This document shows, in pieces, positions 23,405-34,629 of a stretch of DNA of 64,000 bases. The DNA comes from Rhinopomastus cyanomelas. Taxonomy: Eukaryota > Chordata > Aves > Bucerotiformes > Rhinopomastidae. The stretch is taken from positions 1-64,000 of the forward strand of contig VXBP01003670.1 of the NCBI GenBank assembly GCA_013400115.1. The letters run 5' to 3'. The notes beneath the pieces were generated by a model, which was given only the letters and a program-made list of their open reading frames with translations, ran no database searches and was not told where the DNA came from. Position 1 is the stretch's first letter; the number at the start of each line of letters is the position of its first letter. Made by a program: the position numbers and the translations under genes.

Positions 23405-24275
23405 GTCTTCATGATCTGCCTTTCATTTGTTCCTTGTCATCTCTCTCTGAGTTACAAACTGAAGTGCCATCAAATAAATTTTTAATAATCTTATTAATCA
23501 GCCTAATCTGTGTTAATACAGCACTTCGGTAGCTCACTGCTGCTTGTTGCTAGCTTGACTGAGTGGATTGTGCATCAGCCGCAAAAAAGTTGGGATCTCT
23601 AATAACAATCAACAGCCCAGTAATCAACTTTAGAAAGTAACTTGAAAGGATCAATCTCCTAAATCATCACTAATTCCATGCATCCTTCTGACTCAGATCT
23701 CCAGACTACAGAGAGGCTCTGGCTTTTTGAGCACTTTTCCTTTCAGATTCACCATTTTGTTGCTAATAAGCTGAGCTGCCTGGGGAAATGAATCAGTACT
23801 TCTGGGTTGTTCATTTGGCAGCTCAGTGCAGGGAGCTGCTCCCATTGTCATCACAATAAAAGAACATATTTATTTGTGAGAGAAATCATTTAGAAGATGT
23901 CATAAGAAGCTGAGTGAAGAACAAGCATAAAAGGGTTCTTCCGCTCATATTTTCTTACTTGTGTGATACTGCATCGATCCACGGGGCTTTCAAAGTCACA
24001 GCACAGTAAAACAAAATAAAAATGAATGGGAAGAGCTTTGAGGATTCACACTGTTTTTGTCTTTCAGATTGTACTGAAAAATAAATGAATGAATAAATAA
24101 ATCATGAAAAAAGCTCTCTGGGTAACTAAAAGCACTTGGTTTCATTCTAATTACAAACTCTCTAATACAAGAAAGTAAGTGACCAAGGCAAAGGTGTTCT
24201 TCAAAAAGAAAAAGGTTTTTCTTTTAAAAAAGTAAAACAATTTTCTGTTTCATATGCTAAGAGGAGGAGTAGATG
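23405..24275. other. Unique non-coding DNA, possible regulatory character
   Basis: AT-rich with TTAATAATCTTATTAATCAG near 23480 and a CCCATTGTCATCACAATA motif at 23841-23858, where CATTGT and ACAATA form opposed SOX-like cores. A small (AATAAATG)n-like patch is at 24077-24103. Conservation cannot be judged from one sequence. Confidence 0.4.
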
Positions 24276-24642
24276 GGACATCCTTGAAGAAGAAAGCCTG
24301 AGATGGTCAGGATGATGAATAACTATGGAAAGGCAACTGTCAGGAGGATGGAGCCAGGCTCTGCTCAGTGACATCCAATAATAGGACAAGGGGCAATGGA
24401 TGTGAGCTGGAACAGAGGAGGTTCCATGTCAGTGTAAGAAGGAACTTCTTCCCAATGAGGGTGACAGAGCACTGGAAGGGGCTGCCCAGGGGGATGTGGA
24501 GTCTCCTTCTCTGGAGACATTTAAAACCTGTCTGGGCATGTTCCTGTGTGACTAGATCTAGGTGATCCTGCTGTGGTAGGGGGATTGTACTGGATGATCT
24601 TTCAAGGTCCTTTCCAATCCCTAATGTTCTGTGATTCTGTGA
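24276..24642 (+). mobile_element. CR1 LINE, 5'-truncated, group B
   Basis: From a degraded start (TTGAAGAAGAAAGCCTGAG) through GTCAGGAGGATGGAGCCAGG, GGAACTTCTTCCCAATGAGG and GGAGACATTTAAAACCTGTC, to CCAATCCCTAATGTTCTGTG. The sense frame keeps RFHVSVRRNFFPMRVTEHWK. It then loses bases in the GTTGTGGAG codons (GGGGGATGTGGAGTCTCC), shifting the frame before the natural stop. Confidence 0.94.
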
Positions 24643-27203
24643 GTCCTGCGCACATACTTTCATTAGGTAAAATGAGGTGTGGGCAGCACAGCTCTTACAA
24701 AACAGAAGAAGAGTGTAGTAGGTATCTGAATGATTTTTACACAACATAAATAAAGCCTTGAATTGAAATTCATCACCTGATGAGTTAGACCAGTTATGCT
24801 TAAAGGCCTAAAAGAGGGAAATACCAGAGAAACAAGGACATTACTGGTTACAGTCAGAATGGATAGATTTAGAGTAGGTGGGTTTTGCAGGATGGGATGA
24901 ATGAGAGTGAGTTGCAGCTGAATGAGTTTTTCATTCATTAGCCTGTTCTATCCTCTTGCATTCCTGGCGCACAAGGCAGTCACAATGGAAGGAATTAAGG
25001 TTGCTGACCTTAATTTAGGTTAAATCAGAAAAAAAAAATCTTGAAAATGTGTTGCAAGGGCAGAGTTTACTTACCTCAAAAATTTCCTTGTTAGTGGATG
25101 TTTGCAGGGGGTGGGGATGGTCATAATTTATGAGCCACCACTTTACTAAAGGATTTGCCTTTCTGTCTGGTGTGCAGAGGAGTGACAGTAGGGTTTGCAG
25201 TTGTTTTGTTTATCAGCAGTGTCTCACAGTCTGTGCCCTGGGGACTCTAACAAGCCTTGGTAGAGATGGTATCTGTGTTCTTTTCTCTACAGTAACTGCT
25301 CAGTCCATTTAAAGATAATAGGGCATGCCCAGCATGACCAATAAAAAAGGAAAATAGCATTTATCTTGCTGGCATTCTCTGATAGCACTTTCTGCTTGAT
25401 CCATGGGCTCGACTCTATGAACAGTCTGGGGAGTAAAACATTCAACACCACCTCTTACACAGAGGTCTATTGTTTGTACTCTGTGGGCTCAGCCTGTCTC
25501 TAAAAGCTGTTTCCACTTGTCTTACTTAACAGTGTAAAAATAATACAGCTTTCTGCAGCCTCTGTAGAGGACAAAATGACTCTGGTGGAAATAAATTGCA
25601 ACGCAATTAGCCTTCTCTGTGCTATGGCTTTATATGTTTGATCACAAATAGCTTGCGGTCGAAATGCAGACCTTGCCCCGCTCCGTCGCATCACGTTTTG
25701 TTAGCTTGGGAGCTGACAGCATTTCTAATACATCAAACTGTAAATTTGTTTCTGTATGTATTCATTATGTATTCTAATACATAAAACTGTAAAAGAAGTG
25801 AGAAGCAGGAAAGAGCCCCAGAATTATTCAGCGAGGCAAAGATCTTCCAGAGAGGAACAGAAGTTCAGAGTATTATCTGCTTAACTCCAAAGAACATTGA
25901 ATTGGTTAATGGCATAAAAGTCTCTTCAAGGAAGAAAATAGTGAGTGGTAATAGCCAGCACTCTCCTCGTCATGTTCTGATAGTGAAGAAAAAAGACAGC
26001 AGTGTTGAAAGTCAAAATTAAATGCATTCAGATGAGAAGAGAGGGATCTGTTACAGTAGTGATGATTGGTGTCCATTGACAAAAGCACTGTTGGAACTGT
26101 GCTGCTGGTGTCCATTTTTGGATACTTGAACTGAAGACCAAATGCCTCTCTGCAAGAGTTCTGACAAATACAAGGTCTTGGACTAACTGCAGAGATCATT
26201 ATGTGAAATGTAATCCCCCACTTTATGCAGAAATGGAGCCTAAATAATCTGATCTGTTTAGGGCTTGATGGAGTTAAGCCCACTCTGTCCTCTGGATGTC
26301 GGAATCAGAACAAATTAGATTTAGACTCACCTGCAGCAGAGAGGGCTGTGGCCCTGAGAGTTCAGATTACTGTGCACACACCACAGAACATTACCATTTT
26401 TTATAGGAAATAAATCTCAGAAGCCTGTGTGTATAAACAAAAGGCTCTAATTGAAACCATCACGGAAGGGCCAAGCGTATAAACAAAAGGTACCTTGTCT
26501 TCTTTTGCATAAAATGAATTATGTGGCAAAAAACCCCATAATTAATGTGTTCCGCGATGGTGCTGGGGATGAAGGAGCTGTTGTGTTTTGTCTGTTTAAA
26601 GTGACTTTAGATCAGAAACAGACCAACTAGATCTTCATGGGAAAAGAGTCTGAATACAGATAACACTTGTGGAGCATGCTCAAAAATAATTAAATAATGC
26701 TGGTAACGATGAGAGTGCAGTAGGTGCTGTGCACCCTCAAAGAAAGCTGCGTCCTGCCCATTTAGTATCTGATTTACTTCAATTTTATTGCCCATTGTTG
26801 GCGTCATATCAAACATTTCCTTAGTAGGCCCCAGCACTTATATGAAGCGGTGCCAAGGTTGTTCTGTATGTAATCCAGAAAGCCTTTTTCTGCTGCGGGG
26901 AAGTCACTGAGTTAAGGGAATGATTATTCCATTGTGTTCTCTTGTTGTTAGTTTTTCTTGAACAGATTTGAATTACCCTGTTTTAGCTGTATTGCTCTTG
27001 TTGTCTGCTGTACTTCATAATCAGAGAGACACAGCAAATAGTTTCTTCAGCCTGCCAGCAAATCCCAAACCCCGTCTGTATAATAGGTAGGGTTGATAAG
27101 AAAGGATGCAGAAGTGTTCTGAGCAGGGATGGTTGAAATCAAGAATCAAGAATAAGGTGAATATAGATGGTGAAGATTTCCAAGTCAGAATGGAGAGTAA
27201 AGT
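24643..27203. other. Unique non-coding DNA, about 2.6 kb
   Basis: No repeat family or exon recognised. Frames up to 125 codons (25906-26283, minus) have no domain. The 26.4-26.5 kb part holds the paired motif listed next. Confidence 0.5.
26431..26490 (+). promoter_or_regulatory. Two identical forkhead-like motifs 46 bp apart
   Basis: The 14-mer GTATAAACAAAAGG occurs at 26431-26444 and again at 26477-26490, same strand. Each contains ATAAACA, which fits the forkhead (FOX) family core RYAAAYA. Exact repetition at this spacing is unlikely by chance locally. It could also be a relic of a short duplication, since flanking bases CTGT-GT and AAGC-GT share little. Function is inference. Confidence 0.25.
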
Positions 27204-27400
27204 CATAGAATCATTTAGGTTGGAAAAGTCCCTTGGGATCATCAAGTCCAACCATCAACCCTACTCTACAAGTTCACCCCTTAACCAAATCCCCAAACAC
27301 TACATCTGAGTGACTTTTAAATACATCAGGGGATGGGGACTCCACCACCATCCTGAGCAGCCTATTCCAGTGCCTGACCACTCTCTCCTTGAAGAATATT
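27204..27400 (-). mobile_element. CR1 LINE 3' fragment, group E
   Basis: The plus strand reads CATAGAATCATTTAGGTTGG, then GATCATCAAGTCCAACCATC, AACCCTACTCTACAAGTTC and GATGGGGACTCCACCACC, ending in the ORF2 tail at CTCTCTCCTTGAAGAATATT. The 3' UTR is close to the widespread avian CR1 form. Confidence 0.94.
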
Positions 27401-27957
27401 AAGATGAAGGAACTGAAGAGTTATAACACCTTCAGATGAAATCCCAAAAGCCAAATTGTGATTTGCCAAAAGAGAAAGAAGAATGGAACAGCAAAAGTTG
27501 AGCCATCAGACTCATTAAATATAGAAGCTTAAATTTAACCAAGAGGTAACTTGAAGTTGAAAACATGAGGCACGTTTACGCTGCACACTGCAGTGCAGTG
27601 ACTTTGGAGGCGTATTTGGAATGTAAGCATTACGCCACTATAGATTTTCTAATTTTCTGTGGATTTAAGTTGTTTGGGGTTTTTTTTAAGATTATCTGTC
27701 TGTTTCTTGTGCTGGATGCTCAAGTTAGTATTTCAGCTACACCCATCCACCTTTCCAATGTGCTGTCACTTAGGAATCACAGCTTATAAAATCATATTCC
27801 TCAAGTTGGCCAACTCAAGCACAGTTAAACTTCTTCTGCAGGTGAATCTGTGAGGTCCTGCTGGCTGGTATCCGAGGCCAGATTTGGGGATGCTGCTGGA
27901 GGAATTTGGTAAATAAGTGAAAATAAAAGTAGTAATTTTTATTTTCATAACTTATAA
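27401..27957. other. Unique non-coding DNA
   Basis: Two overlapping plus frames of 64 and 74 codons (27565-27853), hydrophobic and T-rich. No exon or repeat recognised. Confidence 0.5.
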
Positions 27958-28143
27958 TCATCATAGAAGGGACCTTAAAGATCATTTAGTTCCAACCCCC
28001 CCTGCAGAGGCAGGGACACCTTCACTGGATCAGGTTGCTCAGGGCCCCATCCAACCTGGTCTTCAACACTTCCAGGGATGATGCAGCCACAACTTCCTTG
28101 GGCAACCTGTTCCAGCATCTCCCCACCCTCATAGGAAAGAATC
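27958..28143 (-). mobile_element. CR1 LINE 3' fragment, group D
   Basis: The plus strand reads TCATCATAGAAGGGACC, AAAGATCATTTAGTTCC and CCTTCACTGGATCAGGTTGC, ending at CATAGGAAAGAATCG. Its truncation point and 3' UTR are close to those of the copy at 23.2 kb. The GAATCACAGAATGGCAGGGG segment next to the terminal repeat is missing. Confidence 0.93.
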
Positions 28144-29540
28144 GATAGATCAGTTCTGATAGGAACCAATCTAAAAGGGAAATTCATTACTGAGTACAAT
28201 GACAATAGGTGACATATTAGTTCTACTCAAGTCGATGAAATCCTTATCTGCAAAGGATCACAAATTCCATCTGCTGGGTGTGTTGATGCAATGGGCCACA
28301 CACCAAGACCTAGTTTTGTTTATGAGATTTACCTTTGTAACTAACAGCTGTAAAATTGAAGATGGTGATTTTAGAGAAGGTGCTGCTTAAAGCTGAGAGA
28401 TGTTGGAATAGTTAGGGGGGGAAAAAGAAAGGGAAAAAATAGAAGGGAAAAAGAGGGGAAAAATAAGGAGAGAAAAAAGGTAGAAAAAAATAAAGAAAAA
28501 GAGATGCAAACAATCAAAAGTTTAAAAAAGGAAGAAAAAAGAAAACTAAAAAGAAAGAGAAAAAAATTAAATGGGAAACAAACTTAGAATGTTTTTCCCC
28601 ACAGGGACTGTATTAAATTAGATTGCTTGAAAAATGAACTGTCCCTAATTATGGCAGCAGTACAGCTCTAACCTTGGTTCTGACTCAGCTCTGTGCTAGG
28701 AGTAATTTTCAGATTAGGTAGCAATGCTGCTGTTGTTCTAAAGTCTGCATGCCAAGCTCCCATTGACTATCTCATAGCTTCAGTGAAACCTTCCAGTAAA
28801 AGTGATGCAGTGAGCAGGACTGGGACCAGTCCTGGGCTGGCCTGCCCATTTCACTGGACAGCAATGAACTTGGTAGCCCAAGGAACCTGACTGACTCTTC
28901 ATCAATATACACTGCATGGGTGTATATTGAAAGATGACATTTCCAGGTGGTATGCACTGAAGATATTACCAGCCTAGTTTGAGGATTAAAAACTCCACCC
29001 TCTTTCAATCTCCACTTGAATGTCACCTCAGTTGTTGCAAGTCTCATTTTCTTTCATTCTGCATTTAATGTTTTCAGGTAATGCAGAGAGTTCTGTACAG
29101 AACTACTGCTCTGGAGAGCATCCCTGTTAGAATCAATGATTAGCAAATGTCATGGGCTTCAGTTCAGTTTGCAGAAGTCCCCCAAAGTGGAGGTGCTGAG
29201 CTGTGCTACCCAAACCTCACTTGAACCTGCAGAGTATGCTAAAAATAGTCGTTAAGAACAAGCTTTCCTACAGGGTATCTGAGCTGCTCCTTACAACCAC
29301 AAGTCAGAAACAGAAATTAGCCTGAAAGACAGATAATAGGAGCAGCCCTTTAAAATAACTGCTTCGTTTTGATCCTAAACTAAAAAATCATTTTAGGTTT
29401 TGTTCCAGTTTTGGTTGAAATTGAAGCTAAGTTTTGTTTGTCCAAAAGACTTTGACTATCGTAGACTCTAACTGAATTAAATTCCAGGTCAGATTACTCG
29501 GTGTCGTTTGCTGTGCATGTGGTTTTGATGTATTTTACTC
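28144..29540. other. Unique non-coding DNA around a purine tract
   Basis: Ordinary sequence on both sides of the 28.4-28.6 kb purine tract. Frames of 63-91 codons have no support. Confidence 0.5.
28414..28580. repeat. Polypurine tract, about 165 bp
   Basis: Starts AGGGGGGGAAAAAGAAAGGG and continues as GGGAAAAA, GAGAAAAAAGG and AAGAAAAAG words with very few pyrimidines. Not a perfect repeat. The long purine-pyrimidine asymmetry is of the sort that can form triplex DNA and stall sequencing polymerases. Confidence 0.85.
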
Positions 29541-29735
29541 AGTAAAGCACTGTATGTCCTTTTTCTAGCATTAACTAATCCTCACAACATCCCTGTGAGG
29601 CTGATAAATAATATCCTCACTTTACAGTCAGTGATAGAAAGGTTACGTGACCTGCCAAAGTACACAGACTATAATCAGTATCAGGACTCGCAGTAATACT
29701 TCAGGGTTCCTAGTTACTAATCCACTCTGGAAAAT
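29541..29735 (-). mobile_element. Relic MIR-family SINE (near full length)
   Basis: The plus strand matches the reverse complement of a MIR core. AATCCTCACAACATCCCTGT and GAGGCTGATAAATAATATCC are followed by CTCACTTTACAG, GAAAGGTTACGTGACCTGCC and ACACAGACTATAATCAG. Flanks add AGCACTGTATGTCC (tail side) and GGACTCGCAG, then CTAGTTACTAATCCACTCTG (tRNA-like side). MIRs are tRNA-derived SINEs old enough to predate the bird-mammal split, and few stay recognisable in birds. The tRNA-like promoter part is decayed. Identification is from memory of the consensus. Confidence 0.7.
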
Positions 29736-30008
29736 ACATAGGATGTTCATTGTGTGCATAATCTACACTTTGATTCACTAAAACTTCTTTCCTCTGTGTA
29801 AATCTCCTCTGTTTCTATTCAGCGGTTGCATGTGGCAGACTCCAACATTTTTCCTGCTGTAAGTTGTATGTAAAGATAAGTTGGTGATCAAATACGGGTT
29901 AAAAAACCCCCTAAAATCTGCTTTTAAAAGGAATCTCAAAGTAACGGGACATGTGCTTTGGAGCGAAGTGACTCAGGGTTTACAAAGACAGACAAATTCC
30001 TACTTCTT

Positions 30009-30293
30009 CTGGTCTCTTCTCCCAGATCACTGATGATAGGGTGAGAGGAAGTGGCCTTGAGTTGCATCAAAGGAGGTTTGGATCTTAAGAAGAAGTTGTT
30101 TCCTGAGGGGGTGGGCACTGTCACAGGTGGAACAGGCTGCCCAAGAAGGTGGTAGAGACGCCATCCTTGGAGGTGTTCAAAAACCAAGTAGCTAGAGCAT
30201 CTGAGGCCATGGTGTAGGGGTTAGGGAAATGCTGGGATGAGGGCTGGGCCTGATAATCTGGAAGTCTTTTCCAGCCATTATGATTCTGTGATT
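30009..30293 (+). mobile_element. CR1 LINE, 5'-truncated, group C
   Basis: From TGGTCTCTTCTCCCAGATCA through GAGTTGCATCAAAGGAGG and GAACAGGCTGCCCAAGAAGG to CTTTTCCAGCCATTATGATT, CTGTGATT. An extra CACTGTCACAGGTGGAACAGG, in place of the usual CACTGGAACAGG, marks a 9-bp internal insertion near 30117-30130. The sense frame is broken. Confidence 0.93.
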
Positions 30294-30838
30294 CCTGTTC
30301 ATCATTTCAGACACCTTGCTGTGCTCCTTTGTAGGGAGCTTCCCCCAAAGATACTAAAAATGAATGTTTCTCTAAATAGTGTGCCTGGATATCACCCACA
30401 AATACATCTAATGAACCCTGGAGTGTTCCCAGGTAAGTGGTGTGAATTTTGCTGTAAACTCGCCTGGAATGTACCCGTGCGCATACAGTAGCTCTAAAAA
30501 ACATAGCAACTGTTCCTGTTTTTCCTGGGATGTGCTCTGAGTGACCCTAATTACAAGTTGTAGTGACTATTCCACTTGTGATGGAACTGCCCACCTGCTC
30601 TCCTAGTGTTTTCCATGACACCGAGGCCACCTGGAGACACTCCCAGCCCAACCACATGCTCCACATCCTAGCCTGGCCGCCACTGTGGCAAACCCAGTGG
30701 GTTTTGAGGCTTTATTATGAATGAGATCCTTGAAATGATCTGGGTGAAAAATAAACCTCCTCCTAATCTGCCTCTTCCTTTCTACCTCCACCCAGAGAAA
30801 CCCCAGCCGCAGCCCTTCGATTATTTGGATGATGCAGC
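30294..30838. other. Unique non-coding DNA
   Basis: No repeat, RNA gene or exon recognised. A CCACCTGGAGACACTCCC region near 30630 is slightly GC-rich. Confidence 0.5.
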
Positions 30839-31011
30839 TAGAGTGCAGCCCTGGTAGGAAACAGCAGGCAAAAAGGAGAACTTTTAAAGCTATTTCCATG
30901 CANGTAGAGTGCAGCCCTGGTAGGAAACAGCAGGCTATAGAGTGTAGAAGGAACAGGACAGTCAGAGCTTTGTATGGCAAAAAGGAGAACTTTTAAAGCT
31001 ATTTCCATGCA
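30839..31011. repeat. Imperfect direct duplication around an N
   Basis: The segment at 30839-30902 (A: TAGAGTGCAGCCCTGG..., B: AAAAAGGAGAACTTTTAAAG...) is followed by the only N in the window (30903). The same A (30905-30935) and B (30979-31011) then recur with 43 extra bases (30936-30978) between them. The extra segment ends GGC, and A also ends GGC, so the shorter copy looks like a microhomology deletion of the longer one. The layout A-B-N-A-X-B fits two alleles placed end to end by an assembler. Confidence 0.9.
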
Positions 31012-32866
31012 AATCAAGTATAGCTGGAGCTTCAGGAGGTATGTCATAGGAATACAGACTCAGTGGGAATTTTTACACTGCCCTACAGATTGTCCTCTGC
31101 AGCTTTAGGTCCTCTCAGCCCTGACTCCAGCAAACTCAGAATGTGAAGCATTTCCAGAGGTAAATGAAGATTTCATGTCTACATCGGATAAATGTAGATA
31201 GACCCTGAGCCGATGAGACCACTGATGCTGAAGTGTAATCAAATGGCTAGAGCCATATTTCTGGGTACTTTCAGGTACTTTAATGAGTTTTATTTTTTTC
31301 CCCTCTATGGCCTTTTGCTTTCTCTCAGAAACTCAATGTAACTTCAGTTTTATGAAGCAATATTTTCAATACTAAGAATGTTCGCTGCCACTGGCAATTG
31401 TGGCCAGTCTAATTTTAGGCTTCGACCACTTAACTACCATCTTAATGCCTGTCCTTTTAATAGACCGTAGAAACAGCATGGGATTTATTTTCTGCATCAT
31501 CAAAGCACTCGCACCTTCCGACAGAACCAGTGTCTGGTCTGCACTAAGCCAAATGCATCCCCCTGATAGTCCATCTGCTGAGTTGCCTAGCGAGGAGGAA
31601 TTTAATCAGCTGAAGGTAAACAGTGTTTTAGAATAGGAACCTTTATTTTTAAGTCTGATGAGTAGAGCCTCTGAAGTAAAAGACAGTAAAAATTGCTGCT
31701 GCCTTTAATAGATCCTGTGTCAAGCCCTAAGCAAAGGCTTAGTTATTGTAAAGAAGTTAGTGTAAAATAAATTAGAGGACACTGCTTGGTTACAGGAAGA
31801 AGTTCACTTCCAGCTCGGGATCAGGAGTTGCATTTCGTTTGATAATGGCTGCCTCTCCCAAAGCTCAGCAGTGATGACAGTGATTAGTTAGCAGTGGCAA
31901 AGAACCTGTGCATTTAAAATTAACCTGACAGGGCGTTTTCCTGCCGTCCTGCCTGATATGTACAGTCCATTCTTTTTCCAAATTCAAGAAACCTTATTTG
32001 AATTGTAAATCAGCACCACATTCGCACCCGAGTCTTATTGTGCCCCAGTGTGACAAATTACAAATGGAATATTGGCCAGGCTTCCATTTCTTGCGTTTCT
32101 TTTCTCGTTTCTGCCGCTATTATCATTAATCTGTTTTACAGAAGCTCTATAGCGGATGGTTCTGGACATGGAAAGTACATTAAGTTTCATTGTTGGCTAT
32201 AGCGGGACTCTGTGTGGCTTCATTGACCTGTGACTTCTCCTATTGGTTGTAATTCAGTACAGTTGCTACTAGTTTTGTGTCCTGCTGAGTGTGGACTTAA
32301 GAGATTCTGGCATAGTTTATGCCTGACAGCTCATCTCATAAGAATTGGATTACAGAGTTCCTGCTAAAGTTTGTTAAGAATCTCCTAACAGAAATGGTGC
32401 TGGAATGTGATCCTTTAAAAATAAGAATAAACAAAAAACAACAAAGGGTGCAAATACATGTTAACGATCCTGGTATCAGAAGTAAATTGACTTCTCCTTT
32501 TCAAGTCCTGGGTGATCTTGCCGGAATGCTGAAGATGATGCACCACAGTGATGTCATGCTGCAGGGCATTGTTAAAGTCCTTTGCCATTTAGGATTTAAT
32601 GTGTGATCCAATGGGAACAAAACGGCCAGTTACTCCAGCGTATCTGTACTTACTGCAGATACAGGGCAGACTGGTGGGGGTGAATGTCCCTTTGTGCAAA
32701 GGTCAGACAAAACAGGATGCAGTTTAAGGTGGGACGCCAGGGGTAGGTGGTGGTGTGATGATTGAGAAAGAAGAAAGAGAAAAGGTTAATTTTGAAGGGA
32801 CCAGATCAGTTACTGACAGCAGCTCTTGCTGATGTCTCTCATCTCCTGCCTTTCATGTCACGTGTG
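31012..32866. other. Unique DNA with one weak candidate exon
   Basis: No repeats recognised. A 95-codon plus frame at 32319-32606 (Lys-rich N-terminal half, Met-rich C-terminal half) has no domain. The 31.5-31.6 kb candidate exon is listed separately. Confidence 0.45.
31506..31615 (+). CDS. Possible internal exon, unidentified protein
   Basis: I do not recognise the product. The open frame reads SDRTSVWSALSQMHPPDSP, then SAELPSEEEFNQLK, and stops exactly at AAG|GTAAAC, a plausible splice donor. A TTATTTTCTGCATCATCAAAG stretch upstream could be an acceptor, giving a 110-bp exon that starts in phase 1 and ends in phase 0. Three CpGs in 110 bp are more than the surroundings show. Against it, there is no neighbouring exon in frame within the window that I can identify, and frames of this size occur by chance. 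Confidence 0.15.
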
Positions 32867-33254
32867 TTCACGGAGTTACTGAGGCTGGAAAAGCCCTCTG
32901 AGCTCATCCAGCCCAGCCCAGGAGCTAACATCACCACAAGCTAGACTAGGGCACTAGGTGCTGCATCCAGGGTGTCCTTCAGCACCTCCAGGGATGGGCA
33001 CTCTACCACTGCCCTGGGCAGTCCATTCCAGGGTCTGATCACCCTCCTCATGAGGAAGGGCTTCTTAACATCCAACCTAACCCTCTCCGGGTGCAGCTTC
33101 AAGCCCTGCCCTCTTCTCCTGTTGCTGGTTGCCTGGAAGAAGAGCCTGACCCCCACCTGACTACAACCTCTCTTCAGGGAGTTGGAGAGGGGGAGAAGGT
33201 CGCCTCTGAGTCTCCTCCAGGCTAAATACCTCCAGCTCCTTCAGCCTCTCCTCA
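32867..33254 (-). mobile_element. CR1 LINE, 5'-truncated, group A
   Basis: The plus strand reads TTCACGGAGTTACTGAGGC, then CATCCAGCCCAGCCCAGGAG, TGGGCAGTCCATTCCAGG and TCCTCATGAGGAAGGGC. It ends at TTCAGCCTCTCCTCATG. The minus-strand frame 33156-32941 is intact for 71 codons to a natural stop, ending EVLKDTLDAAPSALV. Confidence 0.95.
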
Positions 33255-34629
33255 TGTTAGTTCATTTCATTACTCCGCTCTTGAGGATGAACTTCTACTA
33301 TCAGACATTTCTGACCAGAGCTTAAATTGTCAAGTTTATGCCAACTCACTGCAGTTTTGCAATATGCTCTGTGAATCACAAAGAAAAGAAGCTTCTGGCT
33401 CTTCCTGGCTTCGTTCTCTTTTGTTCTGTGTGTTTGTGAAGGCATCTCTGGTTTCATTTACATTGCTGTTGCACTTTGCAAGCTGTTCAACTTAACCTCA
33501 GTGTTCTGTGCCTTCGCTTACGTGTTCCATCCGACTTCTGGACTGGGATTTGTGGATGATGGAAGTCATGTTTTACATGTAAACACAAAGAAAGAGGTTT
33601 CTTTCGGGTCTGGTTGCATATAGCAGACTTCTCTTCTGGCAGCCAACAGAGCAAAAGACTTAAGGCTGAACTGCCCCATTTGAGGGGTATTTAACCAGTA
33701 TGGTTGGTCTGTGCTTCTCTCACAGGCAGTGAAAGAAGGGTGATGGGGGTGGCTTCCAGAAAGGGTGTCTGAATCAAGTTCTGAAATTGCCTTTTGTTCC
33801 CCAGGGCCCAAGGCCACACCAGTGAAATCCCTACATCAGAGTACCGGCATAAAGGATTGTGTTTAATATCCAACCTGTCGTTTAACAAATGGTATTTCTT
33901 CTTCAGATGCTAAGTAGGACTGCTAAGATGGTCAGCATGGCTGGTGATGGGAGGGTGATAAACAGATGTGTTCTGCTCTGTCTTCAAGCAGTTGTCATGT
34001 AATTGGCCTGTATGGCACTGTATCCAGCTAGACACTGAGCGCATTCCATGCAGTCCTCCCAGACTTTGTCATTCTAACATGGAAAGCATCAAAGTAGCAC
34101 AAAATATTGTTCATAGCCTCACAAAATGCAAATTGCTCCAGCCTTGGAGACTTGTTAATTTATACAAGCTGAGGATCTGGCCTAGCACAGCCCAGTGCAG
34201 CTTAATTTGCAGACAATCAGCGTTTAGTAGTTATTTTCCTTCGACTAGGCTGTCTCTTGCGTGTGTGCTTGTCACTCTTCCAAGATTTCTACTGTTTTGG
34301 TTTGTTCCTACTGTGCTTATTGAACAAAGACAAGGAACTATCTAATAGATTAAAGTGAATCCTAGTAACATGCTTTGTTGGGCTAATACTTTAATCTGTG
34401 AGAGACTGAGATCAAGTGGACTCAGTTTCAAGTCCTGCCACTATTCATTTAACCATTAGTGATGCTGAACGTAACGAGAGCCCAGAGTCCACAGGTGTCT
34501 GCTGTTAGGGAAACAAGTTGCACCTTCACCCTCCCTTAACACCAAGGGGCACCTTCCTGATTTGGCACCTGTCTGTTAAAATTATCCTGCCCGAGCGTGA
34601 GGTCAGTCTTCCTAGGGTTTCAGGAGATG
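33255..34629. other. Unique non-coding DNA
   Basis: A 125-codon plus frame (33968-34345) has no recognisable domain and overlaps no splice-like structure. No repeat recognised with confidence. A short stretch near 34405-34445 faintly recalls a MIR 5' part. Confidence 0.45.

Noticed and set aside
34395..34450. Possible second MIR fragment (GGACTCAGTTTCAAGTCCTG, CCACTA)
   Set aside because: Only one short block resembles the MIR 5' region; too little for a call without a profile search.
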